The notes below the pieces were generated by a model, which was not told the DNA's origin, made no database searches, and saw only the letters and a program-made list of their open reading frames with translations. DNA of 64,000 nucleotides from Cohaesibacter intestini. GTDB taxonomy: Bacteria > Pseudomonadota > Alphaproteobacteria > Rhizobiales > Cohaesibacteraceae. The translations under genes were made by a program, and so were the position numbers. This document shows, piece by piece, positions 9,295 through 17,228 of this stretch; positions within the stretch are counted from its first letter, which is position 1; each line of letters starts with the position of its first letter. The DNA is taken from positions 620,001 through 684,000 of the forward strand of contig NZ_QODK01000003.1 in the NCBI RefSeq assembly GCF_003324485.1. Reading direction: 5' to 3'.

Positions 9295-10551
9295 ATGTTT
9301 CGCTGGACCTGGAAGGGGCCGGAGCGGTCCAACGCATCCAAAAGCCTCAATGCAATTGATCAAAGCGAAGACACAGTGGAAGCCAAAAGCTCCCGCACAG
9401 GGGCAATTGTCGCGATGCATCAAACCGGACGCCCCCGCTGGACGCCCCGCGATTATGGGGCGCTTGCGCAACAAGGTTTTGCCCGCAACCCGATCGTTTA
9501 TCGCTCGATCCGGATGATCGCCGAAGCGGCTGCTTCGGTGCAGATCCTTTGCCAATGCGGCGACGAGCGGTTGAATGACCATCCAGTGCTCGCTCTCCTG
9601 CGTCGCCCCAATGAGGGCCAAGCGGGCGTCGATTGGCTTGAAATGGTGTTTGGCCATTTGCTCGTCTCGGGCAATGCCTATGTCGAAGCGGTCTATGGAG
9701 CCAGCGCCTTGCGCGAGTTGCATGCCCTGCGCCCGGACCGGATGAAGGTGATCCCCGGGGGCGATGGTTGGCCGGAAGCCTATGCCTATAGCGTCGGCAG
9801 CAGGACCGTTCGCTTTGTTCAGGAAACCGATAGCCAGCCGACCAACCCGATTTTGCATCTGACTTTGTTCCACCCCCATGATGACCATTATGGTCTCAGC
9901 CCTCTGGAAGCGGCGCAAACGAGCCTTGATGTTCACAATGCGGCTGCGGGCTGGAACAAGGCGTTGCTCGACAATTCCGCCCGTCCGTCCGGTGCGCTGG
10001 TCTATGCAGCCAATGAAGCAGGCAATCTGAGTGATGAACAATTTGAGCGCCTCAAACGCGAGTTGGAAGAAGGCTATCAGGGGGCGCTTAATGCCGGTCG
10101 CCCCTTACTGCTTGAAGGGGGGCTCGATTGGAAGAGCATGAGCATGTCGCCCCGCGACATGGACTTTATCGAGGCGAAAAACAGCGCTGCTCGCGAGATC
10201 GCTCTGGCCTTTGGCGTGCCGCCGATGCTGCTGGGGATCCCCGGCGACAACACCTATGCCAATTACGCCGAAGCAAACCGCGCATTCTGGCGCCAGACTG
10301 TCCTCCCACTCGCCACGCGATGCCTGCAATCCCTTGCCATCTGGCTGTCGCCCGCCTTTGACGCACCGTTTGATCTCAAAGTCGATCTCGATCAAATCTC
10401 CGCTCTGGCCAGCGAACGAGAAGCCCTTTGGCGGCGGGTCGGCGATGCATCCTTCCTGAGCGATGATGAAAAACGCGCCGCTGTTGGCTATGCCCCATCC
10501 GTGCCGGATCCGGAGACACGTGATCCCGAAGACGGCGAGGGAGGGTCATGA
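9295..10551 (+). CDS. GTA g3: portal protein (HK97 family)
   Basis: The dodecameric ring at the capsid vertex through which DNA passes. The sequence shows the HK97 portal signature: ARNPIVYRSIRMIAEA near residue 65, the GNAYVEAVY segment, and the FGVPPMLLGIPGDNTYANY block near residue 310. 418 residues is typical. AAGGAAG lies 8 nt before the ATG. A 90-bp gap separates it from g2, and a small membrane-protein gene starts 1 nt after its stop. Confidence 0.93.
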   Translation: MFRWTWKGPERSNASKSLNAIDQSEDTVEAKSSRTGAIVAMHQTGRPRWTPRDYGALAQQGFARNPIVYRSIRMIAEAAASVQILCQCGDERLNDHPVLALLRRPNEGQAGVDWLEMVFGHLLVSGNAYVEAVYGASALRELHALRPDRMKVIPGGDGWPEAYAYSVGSRTVRFVQETDSQPTNPILHLTLFHPHDDHYGLSPLEAAQTSLDVHNAAAGWNKALLDNSARPSGALVYAANEAGNLSDEQFERLKRELEEGYQGALNAGRPLLLEGGLDWKSMSMSPRDMDFIEAKNSAAREIALAFGVPPMLLGIPGDNTYANYAEANRAFWRQTVLPLATRCLQSLAIWLSPAFDAPFDLKVDLDQISALASEREALWRRVGDASFLSDDEKRAAVGYAPSVPDPETRDPEDGEGGS

Positions 10552-10552
10552 T

Positions 10553-10735
10553 GTGGGCGATGCTTTGCAGATTTTTGCCAACAAAGGCGATCTGGCCCAT
10601 GTGGCTCTCTTTCTCTGGGCCAGTGCTGCCAGTGCCTTGTTGGTTTGGAGCCTCAGAGAGCAGGCCGCGTCCAACCAGCGCTTTCAGGACTTCGTGGAGG
10701 AAGTGGCGCGGATTACCAGTCTGCTGGACCCATAA
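10553..10735 (+). CDS. GTA small membrane protein (g3.5-like)
   Basis: A 60-residue frame beginning with GTG 10553, with GGGAGG 7-12 nt upstream inside the end of the portal gene. The protein has one hydrophobic helix (ALFLWASAASALLVWSL, about 16-33) followed by a charged tail. Small membrane proteins of this type, with a DLAHVALFLWA start, sit between portal and protease in many Rhizobiales GTA clusters; the role is unknown. The 184 bp between its stop and g4 hold no convincing gene. Confidence 0.65.
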   Translation: MGDALQIFANKGDLAHVALFLWASAASALLVWSLREQAASNQRFQDFVEEVARITSLLDP

Positions 10736-10919
10736 ACCACAATCAAGTTCATCGCGCTGGTCTGTTCGCTCGCACCAGCATCGGGAAGTCTTCGCCCAGT
10801 TTGCTGAGCGTCTGCACGCCCATCTGAGCAAGCCTCCGGTTGCACGCGCCCGATTCATGGTGATCGGTTGATTCAAGAAACGCATGTAACGATTTGAATT
10901 CACTTAAAAAGGATGATCA

Positions 10920-11633
10920 ATGAATCGTCATCATTCCCAACTTCGCGAAAAGAAAGCCATTGCCGTCTCTCTGGATCAGGTCGACGAAAAGGGGCTTTTT
11001 GAAGGCTATGCCTGCCTGTTTGGCAAGGAAGATCTTGGCCGCGACATCATCCGCAAAGGCGCTTTTCGAGAGAGCCTGTCCAAACGCGGCATCGGTGGCG
11101 TCAAGCTGCTCTATCAGCATGATCCAGCCCAGCCAATCGGCCACTGGAAGACCATCCGCGAGGATGAACGGGGGCTGTTTGTGCGGGGGCAATTGGCGCT
11201 CGATGTCGGGAAGGCGCAAGAAGTCCACGCCATGATGCAGGCGGGCATTCTTGACGGTCTCTCCATCGGCTTTCGCACCCTCAAGGGACGCAAGGACCCC
11301 AAATCCGGCGCGCGGCATTTGCTCGCGCTTGATCTTTGGGAAATCTCCGTCGTCACCTTTCCCATGCAGCCGGATGCGCGGATATCTTCCGTCAAATCCG
11401 GCTTTCCTGACGGAGCCCCCGCCCATGGCCCCTTCAGCAAACGCGCCTTGGAACGAAAACTCATGCAGGACGCGGGGTTGTCTCGTTCCCAGACCCGGGC
11501 GCTTCTGGCGCACGGCTTTTCCGGTCTCACAGGCAAGCAGGACGCTGTCTCCACCGGTTATCCATCCCAGCTGACCCAACTGCATCGGCTGACGCTCTCC
11601 ATGCACAAGGCCACCCGTAGTCTCCTCAGCTGA
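10920..11633 (+). CDS. GTA g4: prohead protease (HK97 family)
   Basis: Caudovirales prohead serine protease, which cleaves the capsid protein's scaffold domain during head maturation. The GYACLFGKEDLGRDII start, the KLLYQHDPAQPIGHW segment containing the catalytic histidine, and GILDGLSIGF containing the serine are all present. At 237 residues it is normal for the family; the C-terminal 60 residues are an extension seen in GTAs. AAGGATG precedes the start. It lies directly before the capsid gene, its substrate. Confidence 0.92.
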   Translation: MNRHHSQLREKKAIAVSLDQVDEKGLFEGYACLFGKEDLGRDIIRKGAFRESLSKRGIGGVKLLYQHDPAQPIGHWKTIREDERGLFVRGQLALDVGKAQEVHAMMQAGILDGLSIGFRTLKGRKDPKSGARHLLALDLWEISVVTFPMQPDARISSVKSGFPDGAPAHGPFSKRALERKLMQDAGLSRSQTRALLAHGFSGLTGKQDAVSTGYPSQLTQLHRLTLSMHKATRSLLS

Positions 11634-11665
11634 TCAATCAACCTATTTGAAAAGAGGGATACCCA

Positions 11666-12925
11666 ATGGATCATTCCATTCTGCCCGCTCCTGAAACCAA
11701 ATCGCTGGGTGATGCCGATCTCGGCTCTGCCTTTGATGAGTTCCTGCGCTCCTTTGAAGCCTTCAAGGACGCCAATGACGAGCGTCTTGATCAGATCGAA
11801 AAACGCTCCGTCGATGTGCTGACCGAAAGCAAGGTAAACCGCATTTCGAAGTCCCTTGACGATCAGCAGGCCGCCCTTGACGGCCTGCTGCTGAAATCCC
11901 GCCGTCCGGGCCTTGGGGGCAATACGCGTTTGGCTGGTGCGGAGACAATCCACTCCATGGAACACAAAACCGCCTTTGATCGCTATATCCGTTCTGGTGT
12001 TGAGCAGGATCTGCGTCAGCTCGAAGCAAAGGCCATGGCGACGACGTCCGATCCGGATGGCGGCTATTTGGTGCCTGATCAGATCGAAGCCGAAGTCGGC
12101 AAACGTCTGGCGGCCATTTCGCCCATTCGCGCCATCGCCGATGTACGGGAAGTCTCCGGCTCGGTGCTGAAAAAGCCATTCGCCATCAGCGGCCCAGCGG
12201 TCGGTTGGGTGGGGGAAACCGCTTCCCGCCCGCAGACTGACGCCTCCACCCTGTCGGAACTGGCATTCCCAACCATGGAACTCTATGCAATGCCAGCAGC
12301 CACCCCAAGCCTGCTGGATGACGGGGCGATCAATATTGAAGAATGGATCGCGGCCGAAGTGGAGGCAGCCTTTGCCCAGCAGGAAGGCGCAGCCTTCGTC
12401 AATGGCGATGGCGTCAACAAACCAAAAGGCTTCATGGCCGAAACGAGCGTCGATGAAGCCTCCTGGAGCTGGGGCAATCTGGGCCATATCAAGACTGGTG
12501 CCGCCGGGGCCTTTGCCAGTTCCGATCCGGGTGATGCCCTGATCGAGCTGATCTATAGCCTCAAGGCGGGCTATCGCCAGAATGCCCAATTTGTGATGAA
12601 CCGCCGCACGCAGGCCACCATCCGCAAACTGAAAGACTCGGACGGCAATTATCTCTGGCAGCCGCCAGCGGGCGTTGGTGCCAAGGCGTCTCTGCTCAAC
12701 TTCGCCATCACCGAAGCGGAAGACATGCCGGACATCGCCGCCAGCTCCAATGCAGTCGCTTTTGGCGATTTCAAACGTGGCTATCTGATTGTCGACCGCC
12801 TTGGCCTGCGGATCCTGCGCGATCCATTCTCCGCCAAGCCTTACGTCCTCTTCTACACCACCAAGCGTGTGGGCGGTGGCGTACAGGATTTTGACGCGAT
12901 CAAATTGCTCAATTTCGCAGCCTGA
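11666..12925 (+). CDS. GTA g5: major capsid protein (HK97 fold)
   Basis: Forms the GTA head. Residues 1-110 are a charged delta/scaffold domain that the g4 protease is expected to remove; the mature part shows HK97 features such as SDPDGGYLVPDQIEAEV, the AFVNGDGVNKPKGF loop, and a C-terminal PFSAKPYVLFYTTKRVGGGV segment. AAAGAGGG lies before ATG 11666. The gene is followed by a strong inverted repeat (12937-12954), which could help set high capsid expression relative to downstream genes. Confidence 0.94.
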   Translation: MDHSILPAPETKSLGDADLGSAFDEFLRSFEAFKDANDERLDQIEKRSVDVLTESKVNRISKSLDDQQAALDGLLLKSRRPGLGGNTRLAGAETIHSMEHKTAFDRYIRSGVEQDLRQLEAKAMATTSDPDGGYLVPDQIEAEVGKRLAAISPIRAIADVREVSGSVLKKPFAISGPAVGWVGETASRPQTDASTLSELAFPTMELYAMPAATPSLLDDGAINIEEWIAAEVEAAFAQQEGAAFVNGDGVNKPKGFMAETSVDEASWSWGNLGHIKTGAAGAFASSDPGDALIELIYSLKAGYRQNAQFVMNRRTQATIRKLKDSDGNYLWQPPAGVGAKASLLNFAITEAEDMPDIAASSNAVAFGDFKRGYLIVDRLGLRILRDPFSAKPYVLFYTTKRVGGGVQDFDAIKLLNFAA

Positions 12926-12936
12926 TCCTCCCCGTA

Positions 12937-12954
12937 GGGGCGGCTTGCCGCCCC
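12937..12954 (+). other. perfect inverted repeat after the capsid gene
   Basis: GGGGCGG and CCGCCCC flank a four-base loop 12 nt after the capsid stop. There is no T-run, so it is not a standard rho-independent terminator; it could protect the 3' end of capsid mRNA or slow polymerase before g6. Confidence 0.55.
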
Positions 12955-13041
12955 TCAACTGGGCCTCTGTTCCTTCCATACTTGAAAAGGGCAGGGGCTT
13001 CTTTTTGCCAATATCCAACCAAATCACGGAGGAGATCCGGC

Positions 13042-13602
13042 ATGTCGGCGACTTTATTGACACCACCCCAGATCGAGCCCGTCAGCCTGTCTGACATCAA
13101 GGCCTATCTGAAGATCGACCATAGCGAGGAAGACGATTTGCTGCGTGCTTTCCTCACCAGTGCGCGCATCCACCTGGAACAGTTGATCGGCCAGCATCTG
13201 ATCACCCAGACCTGGCGGGTTATTCTTGATTGTCCGTTCGAGCGTGTGATGAGCCTGCCTGTCGCCCCGCTTGGCGCCATTCTCAGTGCCGCTTTCCTGT
13301 CTTCCGATGGTGTTTTGGTGGATTTGGGCAGCGAAGCTTTTTGCATCAACCAACCAAGCGGCCCGGCAACCATTCGCGCCATTGGCGGTCAAGTGGCCTT
13401 GGCTGGCTATCGCCTGCAACTCGATGTCGAAACCGGCTTCGGTGCAACGGCAGAAGAGGTGCCCGCGCCCTTGCTGCAAGCCATCCGGATGATCACCGCC
13501 GAATGGTATGAACGCCGCCTGATTGCCGATCCCGGCTCTTTGCCCGCACTCTCCAAGGCACTTGCCCCATTGATCGCGCCCTATCGCGCTGTAAGGCTGT
13601 GA
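13042..13602 (+). CDS. GTA g6: head-tail connector protein
   Basis: The 186-residue protein belongs to the gp6-like/phiE125 gp8 head-tail connector group: an N-terminal LSDIKAYLKIDHSEEDDLLRAF helix pair, QLITQTWRVILD-type strand, and a C-terminal helix ending in LIAPYRAVRL. It forms the adaptor ring below the portal. ATG 13042 is selected because GGAGGAG sits 7-9 nt upstream; a longer frame from 12982 would include non-coding sequence. Its stop is a few nucleotides from the next start, indicating one operon. Confidence 0.88.
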   Translation: MSATLLTPPQIEPVSLSDIKAYLKIDHSEEDDLLRAFLTSARIHLEQLIGQHLITQTWRVILDCPFERVMSLPVAPLGAILSAAFLSSDGVLVDLGSEAFCINQPSGPATIRAIGGQVALAGYRLQLDVETGFGATAEEVPAPLLQAIRMITAEWYERRLIADPGSLPALSKALAPLIAPYRAVRL

Positions 13603-13610
13603 GGGATGCC

Positions 13611-13967
13611 ATGACCGAGACAAACGCCACTTCCTTCGCCTTTGATCCGTCAGCCTTGCGTCATCGGATCTGCCTCAAAAAGCCAGCTGAGCCTAATGCA
13701 GACTGGCAAACACCTGAAAGCCTTGAGACCATTGCCACAGTTTGGGCTGGCATCCTGTCCGCGCAGTCGAGGCAAAATCTGGCCGCAGACCAAATCGACA
13801 ATGCTGAAGAGATCAGCTTTGTGATGCGGTATCGCAGCGATCTCGATGGCATTGCGCATGTCGAAGAAGGAGGGCAAAGCTATGCGCTCCAATCCATGCA
13901 TGACCCGGATCACCGCAAGAACTGGCTGATCCTTAAAGTGCGAAGCGAGATTGGTCATGGTCTCTAG
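13611..13967 (+). CDS. GTA g7: head closure protein
   Basis: A 118-residue phage head-tail adaptor of the SPP1 gp16/HK97 gp9-like type: LRHRICLKKPAEPNAD at the N-terminus, an internal QTVWAG-like strand (IATVWAGILSAQSRQ) and a C-terminal KVRSEIG strand. It closes the head below the connector. GAGGG lies 5 nt before ATG 13611, favouring it over GTG 13599. It overlaps the next small gene by 11 nt. Confidence 0.85.
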   Translation: MTETNATSFAFDPSALRHRICLKKPAEPNADWQTPESLETIATVWAGILSAQSRQNLAADQIDNAEEISFVMRYRSDLDGIAHVEEGGQSYALQSMHDPDHRKNWLILKVRSEIGHGL

Positions 13968-14226
13968 CGCCCAAGCCATCAAACAACTGACGCAAAGACT
14001 TCTTGCCAAATGCGCGCCGCACCTGATGGGCGACATGCTGGCTGAGGCCGAACGCGCGGGGCTGACTCTGACGTCTGAATTGGAGCAAAGAGAGGAGAGG
14101 GCAAAAATCACCCTGTCAGGGTCCGATTTGCTAACCCACCACTATGGCACACCGGATGTGCCCGCAGACCATTCGATCACCCGTATTCTCACCGCATCCG
14201 CCAACAACAGGAGGCGTTCGCCATGA
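13957..14226 (+). CDS. small unrecognised GTA-cluster gene between g7 and g8
   Basis: An 89-residue frame starting at ATG 13957, overlapping g7 by 11 nt and ending in an ATGA overlap with g8, so it is translationally linked at both ends. The sequence is helical and charged (QAIKQLTQRLLAKCAPHLMGDMLAE, shown here only in part as residues 6-30). I do not recognise a domain. The position corresponds to the phage neck/tail-completion slot (HK97 gp10-like), but it is shorter. The coupling supports a real gene. Confidence 0.65.
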   Translation: MVSSAQAIKQLTQRLLAKCAPHLMGDMLAEAERAGLTLTSELEQREERAKITLSGSDLLTHHYGTPDVPADHSITRILTASANNRRRSP

Positions 14227-14636
14227 CTCTTGCAGCCGCGCAACTGGAAACAGCCACTCATGCGTGCCTCATTGCAGACACAAGTCTGACCGACTTGCTC
14301 GGTGGCGCCAAGATTTACGCCCAAGCGCCCCGCAAAAGCGCCTTTCCCTATGTCACTCTCGCAGTAGCTCTGTCGCGAGATTGGAGCACCGGAACTGATG
14401 ATGGGGAAGACCATCGCCTGATCCTTACGGTTTGGGCGGCGATTGATCGTCGTGGGCAACTGACGGCAATATTGGATAGGCTCTCAATCCTGATGCAAAG
14501 GGAAAACCTGACCCTTCCAAACCACCATCTGGTCAATCTGCATCACCAAAGCAGCGAAATCCGTGCCGACCCGCGCAATGGCGCTTTGCAAGCTCTGCTG
14601 CAAATGCGTGCAGTGACTGAACCGAACGCCAATTGA
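14223..14636 (+). CDS. GTA g8: DUF3168 tail-completion protein
   Basis: DUF3168 family, 137 residues. The fold of this family is related to tail terminator proteins of siphophages, and it links head connector and tail tube. Typical segments are KIYAQAPRKSAFPYVTL near residue 35 and DHRLILTVWA near residue 62. The start codon overlaps the preceding stop (ATGA). A 31-nt gap with TGGAG leads to the major tail gene. Confidence 0.9.
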   Translation: MTLAAAQLETATHACLIADTSLTDLLGGAKIYAQAPRKSAFPYVTLAVALSRDWSTGTDDGEDHRLILTVWAAIDRRGQLTAILDRLSILMQRENLTLPNHHLVNLHHQSSEIRADPRNGALQALLQMRAVTEPNAN

Positions 14637-14667
14637 TGTCCCTCTCACCCAATTCTGGAGATTTTTC

Positions 14668-15081
14668 ATGACTGCACAACGCGGTAAAGACCTCTTGCTC
14701 AAAGTGCGCAACGAAGCCGACAGCGCCTTTGTCACCGTCGCGGGCCTGCGGGCGCGCAGCCTATCCTTCAATGCCGAAAGCGTCGACATCACCCACACGG
14801 AATCCGCAGGGCAATGGCGCGAATTGCTCTCCGGTGGCGGCATGCGGCGGGCAAGCCTGTCTGGCAGTGGCCTGTTCAAGGATGGCGAAAGCGATGATCG
14901 TTTGCGGTCTTTGTTTTTCTCAGGCGAAACGGTCCAGTGGCAGGTCATCATCCCAGACTTTGGCACATTGGAAGGGCCATTCCAGATTTCAGCACTCGAA
15001 TATTCCGGCCAGCATGACAATGAACTGACCTTCGAGATCGCCATGGAATCCGCTGGTGCCCTCAGCTTCACAGCGCTTTAG
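14668..15081 (+). CDS. GTA g9: major tail protein
   Basis: Tail tube protein of the TP901-1-like major tail family, 137 residues. It begins with GKDLLLKVRNEADSAFVTVAG and contains the NAESVDITHTESAGQWREL motif common to GTA tail tubes. GGAG lies about 9 nt before ATG 14668. Followed closely by the tail assembly chaperones, in the same order as siphophages. Confidence 0.92.
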   Translation: MTAQRGKDLLLKVRNEADSAFVTVAGLRARSLSFNAESVDITHTESAGQWRELLSGGGMRRASLSGSGLFKDGESDDRLRSLFFSGETVQWQVIIPDFGTLEGPFQISALEYSGQHDNELTFEIAMESAGALSFTAL

Positions 15082-15095
15082 GGGGAGCAAGGAAA

Positions 15096-15428
15096 TTGGC
15101 AAACAAAAGACGCGGAGAGATTGATCTCACCCTCGATGGTAAGACGTATCCTCTTTGCCTGACCTTCGGGGCCTTGGCCGAATTGGAAGACAAGATGGGA
15201 CTTGCCAATATCGGTGAATTGGCGGGCCGTTTTTCCAATGGACAGGTCCGCAGCGCGGATCTTATCAGGATTTTGGGCGTGGCCTTGCGTGGGGGCGGCA
15301 ACGATGTCTCTGATCGACAAGCCGCCTCAATGCGTTGCGAGGGAGGGGCGGGTGCTTTGGCGGTGGCACTGGTAGAGCTGTTGCAACTCACCTTTAACCC
15401 GGAACCAAGCCCCCCAAAAACACCATGA
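15096..15428 (+). CDS. GTA g10: tail assembly chaperone (GTA TAC)
   Basis: A 110-residue GTA tail-assembly chaperone: KRRGEIDLTLDGKTYPLCLTFGALAELEDKMG is diagnostic of the family (segment at residues 4-35). It is thought to guide tail tube assembly on the tape measure. The frame starts with TTG 15096 with AAGGA just upstream; no ATG is available at the right distance. Its stop overlaps the next start (ATGA), so the second chaperone is translated as a coupled gene rather than by the frameshift used in many phages. Confidence 0.88.
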   Translation: MANKRRGEIDLTLDGKTYPLCLTFGALAELEDKMGLANIGELAGRFSNGQVRSADLIRILGVALRGGGNDVSDRQAASMRCEGGAGALAVALVELLQLTFNPEPSPPKTP

Positions 15429-15664
15429 GGGGAGCAGAAAGCCAGCATACGGGTGTCGCAGAAGTGGCTTTTCCGTGGACCTTATATTCTGCCATTGCCT
15501 TGCGGGGGCTTTGTTGGACGCCAGAGATCTTCTGGCAATCCACCCCGCGGGAAGTGTGTATGGCATTCGCGGTGAATCAGCAGATTTCGCCTCCCTTTGA
15601 TCGCGCGACCCTTGATCAGTTGCAACAAGCTTTCCCCGATGAGGGGCAGTCCCAACAGTTTTGA
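15425..15664 (+). CDS. GTA tail chaperone, rcc01693/DUF2376 family
   Basis: A 79-residue protein with FPWTLYSAIALRGL and WTPEIFWQSTPREV, the two conserved blocks of the rcc01693 small GTA protein family. It starts in an ATGA overlap with g10. It takes the place of the second tail chaperone. The N-terminal 15 residues (MRGAESQHTGVAEVA) are not conserved in kind. Confidence 0.85.
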   Translation: MRGAESQHTGVAEVAFPWTLYSAIALRGLCWTPEIFWQSTPREVCMAFAVNQQISPPFDRATLDQLQQAFPDEGQSQQF

Positions 15665-15681
15665 CGAAAAGAGGAAATGAC

Positions 15682-16278
15682 ATGTCCGCAGAAGTCGTGG
15701 AAACAGCGGTCATCGAAGTGGAAGCCGATCTCAAGTCCTTCACCAGGGATCTCAACGCCGCCAAAAAGCAGGCCGATATGCTGGGTGACAAGGTTGGCGA
15801 TGCGATGGCTGATGCCCTGATCGGTGGCCGTAGTCTTGAACAGATTTTTCGAAATCTCGCACTGGATGTCAGTAAGGGCTTTTTGACAGCAGGCATTGCC
15901 CCTTTGCGGGAGTTGGTCTCGGGCGGCGTTTCAAATCTTGCGCAAGGCTTTCTTTCTTCCTTGCTGGGTACGTCCGCATCACAGGGCATCGTCGGCGGCA
16001 TGACACCCTTTGCAACAGGCGGCGTGGTCAATGGGCCGACTTTGTTCCCTATGGGGGCAGGGGCGGGCCTGATGGGAGAAGCGGGCCCTGAAGCCATTTT
16101 GCCGTTGCAACGAGGGCCCGATGGTCGCCTCGGCGTCTCTACCGGATCTGGCCAGAGCGCAGCGGTTTCCATCGTGATGAATATAACCACACCGGATGCG
16201 CATTCCTTTGCCAAATCGGAAAATCAGATAGCAACAAAATTAGCCCGCGCCGTCGGACGGGGACGGCGCGGGCTTTAA
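15682..16278 (+). CDS. GTA g11: short tape-measure protein
   Basis: The 198-residue protein is the short GTA form of the tape measure: a helical N-terminal half (ADLKSFTRDLNAAKKQADML) and the conserved C-terminal block FATGGVVNGPTLFPMGAG, GLMGEAGPEAILPLQ. Length sets the tail length. ATG 15682 with GAGGAAATGAC is preferred to TTG 15661. Unusually, the last 12 codons form one half and the loop of a 13-bp inverted repeat that ends at the stop codon. Confidence 0.9.
   Translation: MSAEVVETAVIEVEADLKSFTRDLNAAKKQADMLGDKVGDAMADALIGGRSLEQIFRNLALDVSKGFLTAGIAPLRELVSGGVSNLAQGFLSSLLGTSASQGIVGGMTPFATGGVVNGPTLFPMGAGAGLMGEAGPEAILPLQRGPDGRLGVSTGSGQSAAVSIVMNITTPDAHSFAKSENQIATKLARAVGRGRRGL
16242..16276 (+). 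terminator. 13-bp hairpin inside the 3' end of g11
   Basis: AGCCCGCGCCGTC (16242-16254) and its exact complement (16262-16274) enclose a 7-nt loop; the second arm is followed by TT and the TAA stop. The T-run is short, so termination may be partial. It is the only strong stem of this kind inside a coding end in the cluster. Confidence 0.55.
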
Positions 16279-16601
16279 CAAGCTGGTGCAAGACGAGGAG
16301 GGGCTCGATCACCAACCAACTGACAGGAGAAAAAGACATCTCTTACTCCTTTCAATCAGCCCCCGGCGCTTCATGGAAAGAGTGAACTGTGCAGTAAGTA
16401 CACTATTTCATGCGACCAACTAACTCACCTTGATCAAGATCAAGCAAAGCGTGGAAACAAACTGGACCGACCGTCTAGGCACGCGGAGTCTGCAGTTTTA
16501 CGCGTCTTTTTGTCAGCCTGCGCGTTAGCACCTGAGAGGGAAAATGCCTCTCTGGTGAAGGCGATCTTCTATGTTTATCTCCTTAGACCGGATCATCAAA
16601 A
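16279..16601 (+). promoter_or_regulatory. 323-bp gap before g12 with FNR-type box
   Basis: This is the largest gap in the GTA cluster and holds no reading frame that looks real. It contains the palindrome at 16430-16443 (separate entry), a small GAGAGG/CCTCTC inverted repeat near 16533-16551, and a purine-poor leader up to g12. I infer a secondary promoter for the baseplate genes. Confidence 0.45.
16430..16443 (+). promoter_or_regulatory. perfect FNR/FixK-type palindrome
   Basis: TTGATCAAGATCAA fits the FNR/FixK/Anr consensus TTGAT-N4-ATCAA at all ten defined positions. It lies 158 bp before g12. No clear -10 element was found about 22-30 bp downstream, so function is unproven. Confidence 0.5.
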
Positions 16602-17228
16602 ATGAACGGATTTCATGAAACTCTCTTCCCCTTGCATGTAGGCTTTGGCGCTTCGGGCGGGCCGATGCGCAAGACCGACATTGCGGCTCTGGTCTCAGGC
16701 TTTGAGGAGCGCAATGCCAGATGGGCCAACTCCAGACGCAGCTATGATGCCGGCACCGGTTTGAGGTCCCTGCGCGATCTGCAAACGGTGCTCTCCTTCT
16801 TCGAAGAAAGGCGAGGGCGGCTTTATGGCTTCCGGTTTCGCGATCCCCTGGATCATGCCTCCTGTCCCATTGGTCAGCAGCCGCAGGCAAGCGATCAGTC
16901 TCTGGGCTTGGGAGATGGTGAAACGGTCAGTTTCCATTTGACTAAGACCTATGGTGGCTTGCATGTCCCCTATCAACGCAAAATTACCAAGCCAGTGGCC
17001 GGTTCGGTGCTCATCGCGGTGGATGGCGCTGCGGTCAACGATGTCGCAATCGATGAAGCAACGGGGGTGGTCACCTTTGCCACCCCGCCATACGCAGGCA
17101 GCTCGCTGACAGCAGGGTTTCAGTTTGATGTTCCGGTCCGCTTCGACACCGACCAACTGGAATTCTCACTCAGTGGCTTTGAAGCCGGCGACATCCCGTC
17201 TGTGCCCTTGATGGAGATCCGCCTATGA
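16602..17228 (+). CDS. GTA g12: DUF2460 distal tail/baseplate protein
   Basis: DUF2460 family (208 residues), the distal tail component at the start of the baseplate gene set. FHETLFPLHVGFGASGGPMR and the RRGRLYGFRFRDPLDHAS block near residue 70 are diagnostic. The ribosome site is weak (GGAT). The stop overlaps the next start as ATGA. It is the first gene after the 323-bp gap, which may carry its own promoter. Confidence 0.92.
   Translation: MNGFHETLFPLHVGFGASGGPMRKTDIAALVSGFEERNARWANSRRSYDAGTGLRSLRDLQTVLSFFEERRGRLYGFRFRDPLDHASCPIGQQPQASDQSLGLGDGETVSFHLTKTYGGLHVPYQRKITKPVAGSVLIAVDGAAVNDVAIDEATGVVTFATPPYAGSSLTAGFQFDVPVRFDTDQLEFSLSGFEAGDIPSVPLMEIRL

Noticed and set aside
16602-17228. GTA g12 start tied to a strong ribosome site
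   Set aside because: Only a weak GGAT is seen; the start was kept because family similarity begins at once, not because of the site.
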